Shown here piece by piece: positions 32,456 to 40,712 of a DNA stretch of 64,000 nt. A program made the position numbers and the translations under genes. Numbering within the stretch: position 1 is the stretch's first letter; every line of letters starts with the position of its first letter. The notes under the pieces are model-generated. The model saw nothing but the letters and a program-made list of their open reading frames with translations. It was not told where the DNA came from and searched no databases. This stretch comes from Arthrobacter globiformis NBRC 12137 (GTDB lineage: Bacteria; Actinomycetota; Actinomycetes; Actinomycetales; Micrococcaceae): positions 62,001 through 126,000 of the forward strand of contig NZ_BAEG01000027.1 of the NCBI RefSeq assembly GCF_000238915.1, given 5' to 3'.

Positions 32456-32486
32456 TCGCTGTGGGGCGGTTAACGACGACGCGGGG

Positions 32487-33164
32487 TTAACGCACAACGG
32501 CCAGCGCGAAGCCGTCCCAGCCTTTGGACCCCACGGTCTGGATGACGGTGGCGTCCAGCCGGCTGTCCTCCCCCATCATCTTCAGCGCGCCGATGATTCC
32601 CGGGGCGTTGACCTCATCGATCGAGGGGTCCAGCGCCACACCCTCCCATACGACGTTGTCCATCACGATGCTGGTTCCGGCCCTGCCCAGCCGCACTGCC
32701 CATTCCAGGTACTGCGGGTTGTTTTCCTTGTCTGCGTCGATGAAGACGAAGTCGAACGGAGCCGCACCTTCGGCTTCGAGGGCGGCCAGCGTGTCCAGCG
32801 CCGCACCCGTCCGGATCTCCACCTTGTGGCCGACGCCCGCCGCGTCCACGTTTGCCCGGGCAACATCGGCATGCTTCTGGAGGTATTCGCACGTCACCAG
32901 CCGCCCGTCGTCGGGCATTCCCTGGGCCATCCAGATGGTGCTGAAGCCAGCCAGCGTGCCGATCTCCAGCACCCTGCGGGCGCCGGACGCCCGCACCAGC
33001 AGCTTCAAAAGCTTTCCGGCGTTCGGGGTCACCTCGATCGGCGGCATCCCGGCCTCTTCGGCGGACCGGACGGCGCGCTGGACGGAATCATCGGGGTGGA
33101 CGACGACGTCGGACAAGTACTCTTCTACGGCCGTCCACTCGGGCCGCGGCTTGTGCTCAAACAT
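32487..33164 (-). CDS. O-methyltransferase, caffeoyl-CoA/catechol type
   Basis: A 225-residue class I SAM-dependent methyltransferase. VLEIGTLAGFSTIWMA binds SAM. FDFVFIDADKENNPQYLEWA holds the metal-binding Asp and the Lys-Asn typical of caffeoyl-CoA-like O-methyltransferases. It methylates a hydroxyl on a small, probably aromatic, molecule. The ATG at 33164 is preferred over the GTG at 33170; TAAGAC ends 7 nt upstream (33172-33177), consistent with a leaderless transcript. The strong terminator at 32419-32455 follows its stop. Confidence 0.87.
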   Translation of the reverse strand: MFEHKPRPEWTAVEEYLSDVVVHPDDSVQRAVRSAEEAGMPPIEVTPNAGKLLKLLVRASGARRVLEIGTLAGFSTIWMAQGMPDDGRLVTCEYLQKHADVARANVDAAGVGHKVEIRTGAALDTLAALEAEGAAPFDFVFIDADKENNPQYLEWAVRLGRAGTSIVMDNVVWEGVALDPSIDEVNAPGIIGALKMMGEDSRLDATVIQTVGSKGWDGFALAVVR

Positions 33165-33219
33165 GCGCACAGTCTTACAGCAAGCGCCCGGCCCGGCTAG
33201 GCTGCGGCAGTCAATAGCC

Positions 33220-33558
33220 TCAGGCTTGGGAACCGTTCAAGGCACCTTCCAGGCGCTCCACTTTGGCCGTGAGTTCGCCGGAGAAGCCAGGCCGGATGTC
33301 GGCCTTGATCACCAGGGACACCCTGCTGCCGAATTTCCCCACCGCCTCGGTGGCACGCTTTACGACGTCGAACACCTCGTCCCACTCGCCCTCGATGGTG
33401 GTGAACATGGAGTCCGTCTGATTGGGCAGCCCGGATTCCCTGACGATCTTGACGGCGGCAGCCACGGCGTCGTGCACCGAGGCATCGCCGTTCCCCGCCG
33501 CAGCGTAGGCAGTATCAGCGGGAATTCCGGAAGGGGCGACAGAAAAGGCAAGCAACAT
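33220..33558 (-). CDS. MTH1187/YqgV-family thiamine-binding protein
   Basis: A 112-residue protein of the DUF77/MTH1187 family, ferredoxin-like proteins that bind thiamine or related ligands. Characteristic segments are FSVAPSG near the start, VHDAVAAAVKIVRESGLPNQ, and MFTTIEGEWDEVFDVVKRA. CAGACT at 33565-33570 ends 6 nt before the ATG, so the mRNA is probably leaderless; that leaves no room for a TPP riboswitch. It diverges from the TetR regulator across 113 bp. Confidence 0.83.
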   Translation of the reverse strand: MLLAFSVAPSGIPADTAYAAAGNGDASVHDAVAAAVKIVRESGLPNQTDSMFTTIEGEWDEVFDVVKRATEAVGKFGSRVSLVIKADIRPGFSGELTAKVERLEGALNGSQA

Positions 33559-33620
33559 GGGTCCAGTCTGACACGGAGGAATCTGCCGCCCGGAAACGTG
33601 TGCTGCGTCATATTCGGCGC

Positions 33621-33669
33621 TACCAACCGGTAACGGAGTCAGGCTGACACAGCGTTGCTAACCTTGGTT
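33621..33669. promoter_or_regulatory. Small palindromes upstream of the TetR gene
   Basis: TACCAACCGGTA (33621-33632, arms TACC/GGTA) and AACCTTGGTT (33660-33669, perfect 10-bp palindrome) lie in the 113-bp divergent gap. The second overlaps the -10 to start region of the TetR gene. TetR proteins usually repress from such short palindromes, so autoregulation is plausible. Confidence 0.35.
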
Positions 33670-33671
33670 CC

Positions 33672-34292
33672 ATGAACCTCGCAGTAGAGCGCAAGCCACT
33701 TCGTGCTGACGCTGCACGCAACGTGGACAAGATCATTAATGCCGCCCGCGAGTGTTTCCGGCAGTATGGCCCGGATGTTCCGTTGCAGACCATTGCCGCT
33801 ACCGCGGGAGTGGGGCCGGCAACACTGTTCCGTAATTTCTCGGACAAGGAGCAGCTCGTCCTGGCTGCCCTGAACCGCCAGCTCCGCCTCCACGTGGACC
33901 CTGTTATCGACGTCGCCCTTGCCGGCACCGATGCCGCCGACGGCCTGTTCCGGGTCATTGACGCCGTGATGAGCGCAGCCAGCGACAACGCCAACCTGCT
34001 CGGTGCCGTAGCCGGCCGGCGGGACTTGCTGACCGGAATCACCGGGAGCCTGATCGAGTCCGTTGGCGTACTCCTTGACCGCGGCCAGGACCAGGGCACC
34101 CTGCGGGTGGACATCTCACTCACGGACATGGTGCGGCTCCTGGCAATGCTGATCGGAGTGGTCGACACCATGGAGCCGGGTTCGGACGCCTGGCGCCGCC
34201 CGGCTGCCCTTGTCGAGGACGCCGTCCGCGCGGAACGGCCCACCAGGCCGCTGCCTGCCCAGGTGCCGCTCCCGTCATCACAGTTTGAGTAG
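33672..34292 (+). CDS. TetR family transcriptional regulator
   Basis: A 206-residue regulator. The N-terminal helix-turn-helix is at about 10-60 (NVDKIINAARECFRQYGPDV, then IAATAGVGPATLFRNFSDKE). The rest is an all-helical ligand-binding and dimerisation domain. The ATG at 33672 follows TAACCT by 7 nt, suggesting a leaderless transcript. No obvious target operon sits beside it other than the divergent thiamine-binding protein gene. It probably responds to a small hydrophobic compound. Confidence 0.88.
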   Translation: MNLAVERKPLRADAARNVDKIINAARECFRQYGPDVPLQTIAATAGVGPATLFRNFSDKEQLVLAALNRQLRLHVDPVIDVALAGTDAADGLFRVIDAVMSAASDNANLLGAVAGRRDLLTGITGSLIESVGVLLDRGQDQGTLRVDISLTDMVRLLAMLIGVVDTMEPGSDAWRRPAALVEDAVRAERPTRPLPAQVPLPSSQFE

Positions 34293-34415
34293 CAACTGGT
34301 GTGGCGGCCGCGGAAACCCGGGCCGGCATATTCCGCACACAGTGCTTGCACAGTAAGCTAGGCACACCGGTGGGTTAGGCAGCCAGCCTCGGGCATTCCA
34401 AATACGGAGCACATC

Positions 34416-34463
34416 ATGTCATTCTTTTCATGTGTTCATCTGATACCGGCCGTGGCACCATGA
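34416..34463 (+). CDS. Possible 15-codon upstream ORF overlapping the next start
   Basis: ATG at 34416 has CGGAG about 7 nt upstream and reads MSFFSCVHLIPAVAP. Its TGA (34461-34463) overlaps the ATG of the following gene (ATGA at 34460-34463). The following gene has no ribosome-binding site of its own, so this small ORF may feed it ribosomes by coupling. Confidence 0.4.
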   Translation: MSFFSCVHLIPAVAP

Positions 34464-34684
34464 ACCGCTCACAGCTTGCCCAGTTCATGAAACACGCGCC
34501 GGACCCTGAAGCTACCCTGATGGCAGCCTCCACCGACGAGCTCGCCATCATCGTGGACGCACTCTACCGGAACCTCGATACCCCGACGCCAGTGTTCGGC
34601 GCCCAGGACTGGTACGATCTCGCCACCGAAGAGCTCGCCAGACGGTCCGAGCCAGCTTCCCCTGACGCCTACGGCGCCGCCTGA
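34460..34684 (+). CDS. Small hypothetical protein
   Basis: A 74-residue acidic, soluble protein starting MNRSQLAQFM. The sequence has two helices (PEATLMAASTDELAIIVDAL and WYDLATEELARR) and no recognisable motif. An in-frame ATG exists at 34430, but the 34460 start is preferred because it overlaps the stop of a 15-codon ORF that has a better ribosome-binding site. It is followed by a 17-bp tandem repeat and the convergent degenerate gmhA. Function unknown. Confidence 0.55.
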   Translation: MNRSQLAQFMKHAPDPEATLMAASTDELAIIVDALYRNLDTPTPVFGAQDWYDLATEELARRSEPASPDAYGAA

Positions 34685-34737
34685 GTCCGGCCCGGCCAAG
34701 CCCAACCCCGCACCTCAGGGCCCCCTCGGGCGCCGGG

Positions 34738-34800
34738 TTCACCTGGGCTTCCGGTTCACCTGGGCCTCGGACTCACCTGGGCTTCCGGTTCACCTGGGCG
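34738..34800. repeat. 17-bp tandem repeat at the 3' end of the second gmhA-like gene
   Basis: Four units of TTCACCTGGGCTTCCGG-type sequence start at 34738, 34755, 34772 and 34789. The fourth is incomplete and contains the stop codon of the gene on the minus strand (34790-34792). Units 2 and 3 differ slightly. It fills most of the 105-bp convergent gap. Confidence 0.85.
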
Positions 34801-35455
34801 GTTCCGGCCGGGTGGCCATGGCGTGCAGGGCCGCAGCCAGGCATTCGCTCATGGCTTGGAGTGCGATCAGTTGCGCTTCCCGCACCTGCGGTTTGGGAGC
34901 GTTGATGCAGATCGATTCATCCGCAGCCTGGGCCAGCGGGTTGGGCGCCGCCCCCGTCACCGCCCAGACGGTGGCTCCGGCTGCCCGCGCCGCGGTCGCG
35001 GCCTCCAGCAGGGCATGCCGGTGCCCGCTGGCGGAGACTACCAGGAGGACATCGCCGGAACGGATGTGCGCCCTCACCCCGACGGCAGCCTCTTCGGCGT
35101 GGCCCTGCGCGATTTCGATGGCATTGACCGGCGCAGCACTGGCTGCCACCCCTGGCCGAAGGGCAATGACGGAGAATGGCCGGCGCTCACCGGCGTGGCG
35201 CCCCAGCAGTTCCGCGGTGAACTGCTGCACTTCGGCCGCCGAACCGGCACTTCCCGCCGTGAGCAGGCGGTTTCCGGACAGCAGGCGGCGGGCCAGTTCC
35301 TCTCCCCAGCCAGCCAAGCGCGAGGATTCGTTCCGCAGGGAGGCCAGTGCGGGGCCAACCTGGCGCAGGTGCTCGAGGACGATATCCACCGGGGCTTTCA
35401 CTTCGAACTGCGCGTCGGTGGCGCGGGTACGCGACAGTCTGCTGACGGCCTTCAT
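34790..35455 (-). CDS. GmhA-like SIS-domain protein lacking catalytic histidines
   Basis: A 221-residue paralogue of the gmhA product at 13459-14262, aligned over its whole length. The phosphate loop GNGGSAAEAQHLTAELVG has become GSAGSAAEVQQFTAELLG. The segment AQEGHLIALHAIC has become VREAQLIALQAMS, so both His residues of the isomerase region are Gln. The Glu of TAEL is kept. It may be inactive as an isomerase, a regulatory partner, or act on another phosphosugar. AGAGGAG precedes the ATG. It stands away from the heptose locus, downstream of azlCD on the same strand. Confidence 0.8.
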   Translation of the reverse strand: MKAVSRLSRTRATDAQFEVKAPVDIVLEHLRQVGPALASLRNESSRLAGWGEELARRLLSGNRLLTAGSAGSAAEVQQFTAELLGRHAGERRPFSVIALRPGVAASAAPVNAIEIAQGHAEEAAVGVRAHIRSGDVLLVVSASGHRHALLEAATAARAAGATVWAVTGAAPNPLAQAADESICINAPKPQVREAQLIALQAMSECLAAALHAMATRPEPPR

Positions 35456-35549
35456 TTTTTGATGCTCCTCTTAGCTACTTCGAGCATACAACGGATGTGA
35501 TTCACGTCACTCCAAATGCCGCGTCTGCCTGGCTGATGTGCCAGCCGGC

Positions 35550-35861
35550 TCAGTTCCAGCCGGCCAGCCGGAGCAGGGCCGCAGCTCCCGCACCTGCCAG
35601 CACAACCACCAGGAAGGGTGCCCGGAGGAACAGGGCTGCAGCGGCGGCCGCCAACGCGCCCAGCCGGGCATCGAGTACCAGCGCCTGCCCGCTGGCCAGG
35701 GTGTTGACGATCGTCAGGGATGCCAGCAACCCGATGGTCATGGTTCCGGCCATCCGGGACATCCTGGGGTTCTGCAGCAGGCTGTCCGGAAGCAGGTAGC
35801 CCACCAGCTTCCACGCGTAGGCGAAGAGGCAGGAAAGCAGCAGCCACACCCACAGACTCAT
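35550..35861 (-). CDS. azlD: AzlD-family branched-chain amino acid export subunit
   Basis: A 103-residue membrane protein with three to four hydrophobic helices, the standard size for AzlD. YLLPDSLLQNPRMSRM resembles the conserved cytoplasmic loop of the family. Together with AzlC it forms an exporter of branched-chain amino acids or related compounds. Its ATG overlaps the azlC stop by 4 nt, so the two subunits are translated together. Confidence 0.82.
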   Translation of the reverse strand: MSLWVWLLLSCLFAYAWKLVGYLLPDSLLQNPRMSRMAGTMTIGLLASLTIVNTLASGQALVLDARLGALAAAAAALFLRAPFLVVVLAGAGAAALLRLAGWN

Positions 35862-36652
35862 TTGGCTCCTCCGGGGTTGGTCCCGTTGCCCTTGTACTGT
35901 CCGGCGCCCGGGTGATGGCCGGGGTGCCGCTCCGTATAGGGATCGATGTCCGGTTCAAGCCCTTCGTCCTGGCGGCCATGGCTGAGCCAGCCGATGACGG
36001 CGGCCACCACGGCGGCAATCAGAATGGGGACACCCGCCGGGACGAACGGCACGGCCAGCACCGTGGCCAGGGCGCTGACGACGGCGATTGCCACCGGCTC
36101 CCGGCCCTTGAGCCGCGGCCACAGCAGACCGAGGAACGCCGCGACGGCTGCGCCGTCGAGCCCCCACTGTTTCGGGTCTCCCAGCGCACCCCCGGCCAGC
36201 GCGCCAACCGCGGTGAAGACGTTCCAGAGGACAAAGATCCCGATGCCGGCGGCCCAGAATCCGCGCCTCTGCTCGTCCGGGTCGGACTGACCGGTACTGG
36301 TGGCGGTGGACTCGTCAATGGTGACGTGTGCGGCGGCAAACCTGCGCCACCCCCGCGGCTGCAGCAGTGCGTTCAGCTGCATGCCGTAGATGCCGTTGCG
36401 CATGCCCAGGAGAGTTGCCGCGCCCATCGCGGCCACCCCTGATCCGCCGCCCGCCACCACGCCGATGAACGCAAACTGGGAGCCGCCGCTGAACAGCAGC
36501 AGGCTCAGTGCCATGGTCTGCCAGAAGTCCAGGCCCGAGGTCACGGAGAGGGCCCCGAAGGACACCCCGTACAGGCCGGTGGCGACGCTGATGGACAAGC
36601 CAACACGGACCGCAGGGGAACGCAGGAGTTTCGGGGGCCAGGTGATGGGCAT
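35858..36652 (-). CDS. azlC: AzlC-family branched-chain amino acid export subunit
   Basis: A 264-residue polytopic membrane protein. SVATGLYGVSFGALSVTSGL, the LLLFSGGSQFAFIGVVAGGG pore-type segment, and AAHVTIDESTATS are all conserved in AzlC. It exports branched-chain amino acids with AzlD. The ATG at 36652 is preferred over the TTG at 36664. It begins 12 bp after the glycerophosphodiesterase stop, so the three genes probably form one transcript. The last 35 residues are a His/Pro/Gly-rich cytoplasmic tail. Confidence 0.84.
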   Translation of the reverse strand: MPITWPPKLLRSPAVRVGLSISVATGLYGVSFGALSVTSGLDFWQTMALSLLLFSGGSQFAFIGVVAGGGSGVAAMGAATLLGMRNGIYGMQLNALLQPRGWRRFAAAHVTIDESTATSTGQSDPDEQRRGFWAAGIGIFVLWNVFTAVGALAGGALGDPKQWGLDGAAVAAFLGLLWPRLKGREPVAIAVVSALATVLAVPFVPAGVPILIAAVVAAVIGWLSHGRQDEGLEPDIDPYTERHPGHHPGAGQYKGNGTNPGGAK

Positions 36653-36664
36653 GCCACCACTCAA

Positions 36665-37594
36665 TCACAGCGGCGGCTGCGACTGGGTTGTGGTCGAGGT
36701 TGACGCCAGGGCTGGTTGCCGGAGCTGGGCCAGGACCTGCCCCGGCCGGTTGGTGGTGATCTCATGGATGCCCAGCCCCCGGCACAGCTCCACGTCGTGG
36801 TCCTCGTCCACCGTCCAGACCCGGAACCGGCGCCCGGAGTCCAGCCAGCGCCGCACAGTGCCGGGATGCCGGCGGACATAATCAATGCCGGGCCCGGCCA
36901 TTTCCACTGCGCCCTCGTTGAGAATCCGTTCACCCTCCAGCTGCGCGGCCTTCATCACGTTGGCCACAGCACTGCCCGTGAAAGGCCCCAGGCCCAGCTC
37001 CTCACGGATCCCGGTGACATTCACGTCGTCCACGAGCTGGCAGATGAACTCCCCGGGCACCGACTTGCGAAGGTGCCTCACCGAGTCCGGGCTGAAGCTC
37101 ATGAAGGTCACCCGGATGTTGCCCAACCTGGATGTGGCGGCGTCCCAGCCCTCGGCCAGCAGCACTTCCAGCACCCGGTCCTCCAGCCGCAGCTGGTAGG
37201 GGCTGGGATGCTTCAGCTCGATGGCCAGCCCGATCTCCCGCCCGGCAGCCCCCAGCAGGTCCAGCAGGTCCGGCAGGGTCAGGAACTGTTCGGACCTGGG
37301 CCCGTAGGCCTCGGGGATCCGGACGCCCTTCCAGGATGAAAAATCCATCTGCCGCAACTGGTCGACGGTGCGTTCGGCCACGGGACCGGTGCCGTCCGAG
37401 GTCCGGTCCAGATTGGAGTCGTGCAGCAGGACAACGTGCTGATCGCGGGTGAGGTGCACATCGCACTCCACGCCGTCCGCGCCGTCGGCGAGCGCCCGGA
37501 GATAGGCGGCGCGGGTGTGCTCGGCGAAATCCGCACTGGCACCCCGGTGGGCGTAGACCAGGGGACGGGTTAAGGCTGACTCGTCGGCTGTCAT
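36665..37594 (-). CDS. Glycerophosphodiester phosphodiesterase
   Basis: A 309-residue TIM-barrel enzyme of the GDPD family, hydrolysing glycerophosphodiesters to glycerol 3-phosphate and an alcohol. YAHRGASADFAEHT and GVECDVHLTRDQHVVLLHDS carry the catalytic His pair and the metal-binding Glu-Asp. WTVDEDHDVELC is the C-terminal conserved strand. No signal peptide is present, so it is cytoplasmic. The ATG at 37594 follows TAACGT (37601-37606 on the minus strand) by 6 nt and is probably leaderless. It diverges from the DUF445 gene across 50 bp. Confidence 0.87.
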   Translation of the reverse strand: MTADESALTRPLVYAHRGASADFAEHTRAAYLRALADGADGVECDVHLTRDQHVVLLHDSNLDRTSDGTGPVAERTVDQLRQMDFSSWKGVRIPEAYGPRSEQFLTLPDLLDLLGAAGREIGLAIELKHPSPYQLRLEDRVLEVLLAEGWDAATSRLGNIRVTFMSFSPDSVRHLRKSVPGEFICQLVDDVNVTGIREELGLGPFTGSAVANVMKAAQLEGERILNEGAVEMAGPGIDYVRRHPGTVRRWLDSGRRFRVWTVDEDHDVELCRGLGIHEITTNRPGQVLAQLRQPALASTSTTTQSQPPL

Positions 37595-37644
37595 GGTCAC
37601 ACGTTAGCGGACCGCGGCCGCCAAAGCGGGGCTAGGCTTGGCAC

Positions 37645-39015
37645 ATGCAGGTGAACTCTGAGCCAACCACCCAGCAAGATTCGACGGAGGAGCTTTCCCC
37701 GGAAAGCCCCGAGCGGAAAGACGAACACGGCGGCCGCACTCCGGCGCGTCCCGCCGTCGTACGCCAGCTCACGGCGGGCGACGCCGAAAAGGCGGCCGCA
37801 CTCCGGAAGATGAAAGTGGTGGCACTCTGCCTGCTCATAGCCATGGCTGTGGTGTTCGTCGTGGCCTTCGCGCTGCAGAAGCAGTACCCCTGGCTGGAGT
37901 ACGTCCGGGCCGCTGCGGAAGGCGGCATGGTGGGCGCACTGGCCGACTGGTTCGCAGTGACGGCCCTGTTCCGCTACCCCATGGGGCTGAAGATCCCGCA
38001 CACCGCCATCATTCCGCGCCGCAAGGACCAGATCGGCGCGTCCCTGGGCGAGTTCGTGGAGACCAACTTCCTCTCCGAACAGGTGGTCCAGGACAAGCTG
38101 GCCAGCATCAACATCTCCGGCAAAGTGGGTAGCTGGCTGTCAGGCCCGGGCGGCGCCGAGCGTGTGGCCAAAGAGGGCGCCGCCGTCATCCGCGGTACGT
38201 TCAAAGTTCTGAACGACGACGACGTCCAGGCAGTTATCGAGGGCATGGTCCGCAGGCACCTGCTGGCTCCCCCGTGGGGCCCGCCCGTGGGACGCATGGC
38301 CGAGCGGATCTTCGCCGACGGGCACCACCACAAGCTGGTGGACCTCCTCGTGGACCGGGCAGCGGACTGGATGGCGGCCAACCACCAGACGGTAAGCCGG
38401 CTCGTCACGGAGCGCTCCCCGCAGTGGGTGCCCAGCTTCGTGGACGGCCTGGTGGGGGACAAGGTCTACATCGAGCTGCTGAAATTCACCCGGGCGGTCC
38501 AGGATGACCAGCAGCACCAGGTCCGGCTGTCCATCGACAAGTACCTGACCGACCTGGCCCAGGATCTGCAGCACGATCCCGCCATGATCGCCCGCGCGGA
38601 GGGCATCAAGGCGCAGGTGCTTGGCGATCCGGAGGTCCGTGAACTTGCTTCCCGGACCTGGGCCACCATCAAGGGCGCGCTGCTCACCGCCGTCGACGAT
38701 CCGGACAGCGAACTGACGGTGAAGTTCAAGGCGGCCGTCCGCGATTTCGGCACCCGGCTGGTCACCGACGAGGAACTGGCCGGCAAGGTCAATGCCTGGA
38801 TCGGCGACGCCGCCGGCTATCTGGTCCGCACCTACCGGTCCGACATAGCCGGGGTGATCACGGATACGGTGGCCCGCTGGGATGCCGAGGAAACGTCGCA
38901 GAAGATCGAGCTCCAGGTGGGCAAGGACCTGCAGTTCATCCGGATCAACGGCACGGTGGTGGGATCCCTCGCCGGACTCGCCATCTTCACGGTGGCCCAC
39001 CTGACGTTCGGCTGA
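37645..39015 (+). CDS. DUF445 family membrane protein
   Basis: A 456-residue DUF445 protein. A charged N-terminus (1-50) is followed by one transmembrane helix (about 58-76, LCLLIAMAVVFVVAFAL). Then comes the family signature RAAAEGGMVGALADWFAVTALFR, a long soluble helical domain, and a C-terminal transmembrane segment (VVGSLAGLAIFTVAHL). Function unknown; related to a Bacillus YheB-type family. TAGGCT at 37633-37638 ends 6 nt before the ATG, indicating a leaderless transcript. It shares the 50-bp promoter gap with the divergent GDPD gene. Confidence 0.85.
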   Translation: MQVNSEPTTQQDSTEELSPESPERKDEHGGRTPARPAVVRQLTAGDAEKAAALRKMKVVALCLLIAMAVVFVVAFALQKQYPWLEYVRAAAEGGMVGALADWFAVTALFRYPMGLKIPHTAIIPRRKDQIGASLGEFVETNFLSEQVVQDKLASINISGKVGSWLSGPGGAERVAKEGAAVIRGTFKVLNDDDVQAVIEGMVRRHLLAPPWGPPVGRMAERIFADGHHHKLVDLLVDRAADWMAANHQTVSRLVTERSPQWVPSFVDGLVGDKVYIELLKFTRAVQDDQQHQVRLSIDKYLTDLAQDLQHDPAMIARAEGIKAQVLGDPEVRELASRTWATIKGALLTAVDDPDSELTVKFKAAVRDFGTRLVTDEELAGKVNAWIGDAAGYLVRTYRSDIAGVITDTVARWDAEETSQKIELQVGKDLQFIRINGTVVGSLAGLAIFTVAHLTFG

Positions 39016-39016
39016 C

Positions 39017-39042
39017 GGGCCGCGTCCCCGGGCCGCGTCCCC
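39017..39042. repeat. 13-bp tandem duplication in a convergent gap
   Basis: GGGCCGCGTCCCC occurs twice in tandem (39017-39029, 39030-39042), flanked on both sides by GGCTGACGGG. It lies between the DUF445 stop and the pxpA stop. Confidence 0.8.
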
Positions 39043-39054
39043 GGGCTGACGGGG

Positions 39055-39810
39055 TTAGGCGAACGGCGTCAGTTCCACGCCGGCTTCCTCCAGGCCGGCG
39101 CGGACGGCCGCAGCCATTTCCACCGCGCCGGGGGTGTCGCCGTGGATGCACAGGGAATCCGGGTCCACCCGGACCACGGTCCCGTCCACCGCCACCACCT
39201 CACCCTTGAGCGCCAGGCGCACCGCCCGCTCAACGATCGGCACGACGTCGTGCAGCACGGCGCCCTCCTGCGAGCGCGGCACCAGGGTGCCGTCCGGCAG
39301 GTAGGCGCGGTCCACGAACGCCTCGCGGAATACGGGATGCCCGGCATCCTGCGCCTGCTTCAGCAGCTCGGAACCCGGAAGACCCAGGATCGGCAGCCCG
39401 GGATCGTACGCGTGGATGGCTGCCACCAGCGCGGAAGCCTGCTCGGCATCGTGGAATGCCCGGTTGTAGAGGGCACCGTGCGGCTTGACGTAGTCCACGG
39501 TGGCACCCACCGCGTGCGCTACCCCGTCGAGCGCCCCGAGCTGGTACAGGACGTCGCCGAACAATTCGTCGAAGGACATGTCCAGGGAGCGCCGCCCAAA
39601 GCCGGCGAGGTCCCGGTAGCCAACGTGGGCGCCGACCGTGACGTCCAGTTCATAGGCGGCGCGGCAGCTATCCAGCATCGTCACGGGGTCTCCGGCATGG
39701 AAGCCGCAGGCCACGTTGGCACTCGTGATGAGCTCGAACATGGCCGCGTCATCACCCATGGTCCAGGAGCCGAAGGACTCCCCGAGGTCAGCGTTCAGAT
39801 CCACCCGCAC
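39055..39810 (-). CDS. pxpA: 5-oxoprolinase subunit A (LamB/YcsF family)
   Basis: A 251-residue LamB/YcsF protein. DLNADLGESFGSW and ANVACGFHAGDPVTM are the family signatures, and VKPHGALYNRAF the third conserved block. PxpA works with PxpB and PxpC to open 5-oxoproline with ATP, recycling a damaged form of glutamine/glutamate. No pxpB or pxpC lies in this window, so they must be elsewhere. The start is GTG at 39810 with GGAAGG upstream. It overlaps the upstream membrane-protein gene by 23 bp on the same strand. Confidence 0.86.
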   Translation of the reverse strand: MRVDLNADLGESFGSWTMGDDAAMFELITSANVACGFHAGDPVTMLDSCRAAYELDVTVGAHVGYRDLAGFGRRSLDMSFDELFGDVLYQLGALDGVAHAVGATVDYVKPHGALYNRAFHDAEQASALVAAIHAYDPGLPILGLPGSELLKQAQDAGHPVFREAFVDRAYLPDGTLVPRSQEGAVLHDVVPIVERAVRLALKGEVVAVDGTVVRVDPDSLCIHGDTPGAVEMAAAVRAGLEEAGVELTPFA

Positions 39811-40588
39811 TACCTTCCGTTGTGTCCCGTTGACTCGTGAGCTCGCCCGGTAACGTGTCCGGCATCGGCCCGAAGGCTTCTTTCGCGTTGGCGACGACGG
39901 CCCTGCCCATCATGAGGTTACCGGCACCGCCCACCACCGCTCCAATGCCGAAAGGCAGCGCACGTCCGAACAGGGCGGTTCCCTGCCGCCTGAGCAGGTT
40001 CCGCAGGAAGGCCTTCTGGATGCGCTCCCGGATGAAACCGAACCCGGACGACGGCATCCTGCCCGCCAGCGCATTTCCCCAGGCCTGGCTGGCACCCTTG
40101 CCGCGGCCCATGGCCTGGCCGCTGAGCGAGCCCAGCAACGCGGTGCCCTCCTCGCCGAGCATCACGGCCATCACCAGGGTGCTGGCTTTCTCCGGATCCG
40201 TCATCCGGATCCCGTGCAGTTCGGCCAGCGAGGTGGCGTACAGGGCCGTTGCCTCGAGGAAACCGACGGTGGCGGCGGCGGAGAGGCCCAGTGACGCCAC
40301 AGTGCCGACCCCGGGAACGACGGCGGTGGCCCCGACCAGCGCTCCCCCGCCTGTCACTGCCCGAAGATAGTCGCGCTCCAGGATGTCCGCGAGCTGGGCT
40401 GCAGATGCCCGCGGGTTGCGGCGCTGGAGCCGGCGGATGTTCGCCACCACCAGCGGGCGCTGGATCTCCACGGCCCGCAGCAGCAGGTTGTGAACGCCGG
40501 GTTTGGGATTGCCGTGTGCGTCGAACACGGCGTTGTGGGCTGTTTCCTGCGCGATTCTCATCGCGGGATTGCGTCGCTTGGCCATCAT
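39788..40588 (-). CDS. Conserved hypothetical membrane-associated protein
   Basis: A 266-residue protein that I cannot name. The N-terminal 75 residues are basic (MAKRRNPAMRIA; RRLQRRNPRASAAQLADILE). Three Gly/Ala-rich hydrophobic segments follow (ALVGATAVVPGVGTVASLGL; FLEATALYATSLAELHGIRM; FGIGAVVGGAGNLMMGR). The tail is polar. GAGG motifs lie before the paired ATGs at 40588/40585. The palindrome CCAAGCATGCTGATCA (40661-40676) lies about 75 bp upstream, in common with dps and the sigma factor, so a stress role is possible. It is coupled to pxpA by a 23-bp overlap. Confidence 0.7.
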   Translation of the reverse strand: MMAKRRNPAMRIAQETAHNAVFDAHGNPKPGVHNLLLRAVEIQRPLVVANIRRLQRRNPRASAAQLADILERDYLRAVTGGGALVGATAVVPGVGTVASLGLSAAATVGFLEATALYATSLAELHGIRMTDPEKASTLVMAVMLGEEGTALLGSLSGQAMGRGKGASQAWGNALAGRMPSSGFGFIRERIQKAFLRNLLRRQGTALFGRALPFGIGAVVGGAGNLMMGRAVVANAKEAFGPMPDTLPGELTSQRDTTEGSAGGSER

Positions 40589-40660
40589 CACCTCTACCTC
40601 GGAACAACCGGCGGCCGGAGACCGCCGTCTAGCCTTAACACTAGGCCACACCTCAAGATA

Positions 40661-40676
40661 CCAAGCATGCTGATCA
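40661..40676. promoter_or_regulatory. AGCATGCTTA-type element upstream of the 40588 gene
   Basis: CCAAGCATGCTGATCA on the plus strand; its minus-strand core is AGCATGCTT. It lies about 75 bp before the minus-strand start and shows the AAGCATGCT core of the recurrent palindrome. TAGTGT on the minus strand, downstream of it, could be the -10. Confidence 0.5.
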
Positions 40677-40712
40677 TAGTGGTGCCGGGCCAGCCCTCAC
40701 ATCAGCCGGCAC

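Noticed and set aside
33559-33671. Possible TPP riboswitch upstream of the thiamine-binding protein gene
   Set aside because: The likely -10 lies 6 nt from the start codon, leaving no leader, and no conserved riboswitch core is visible.
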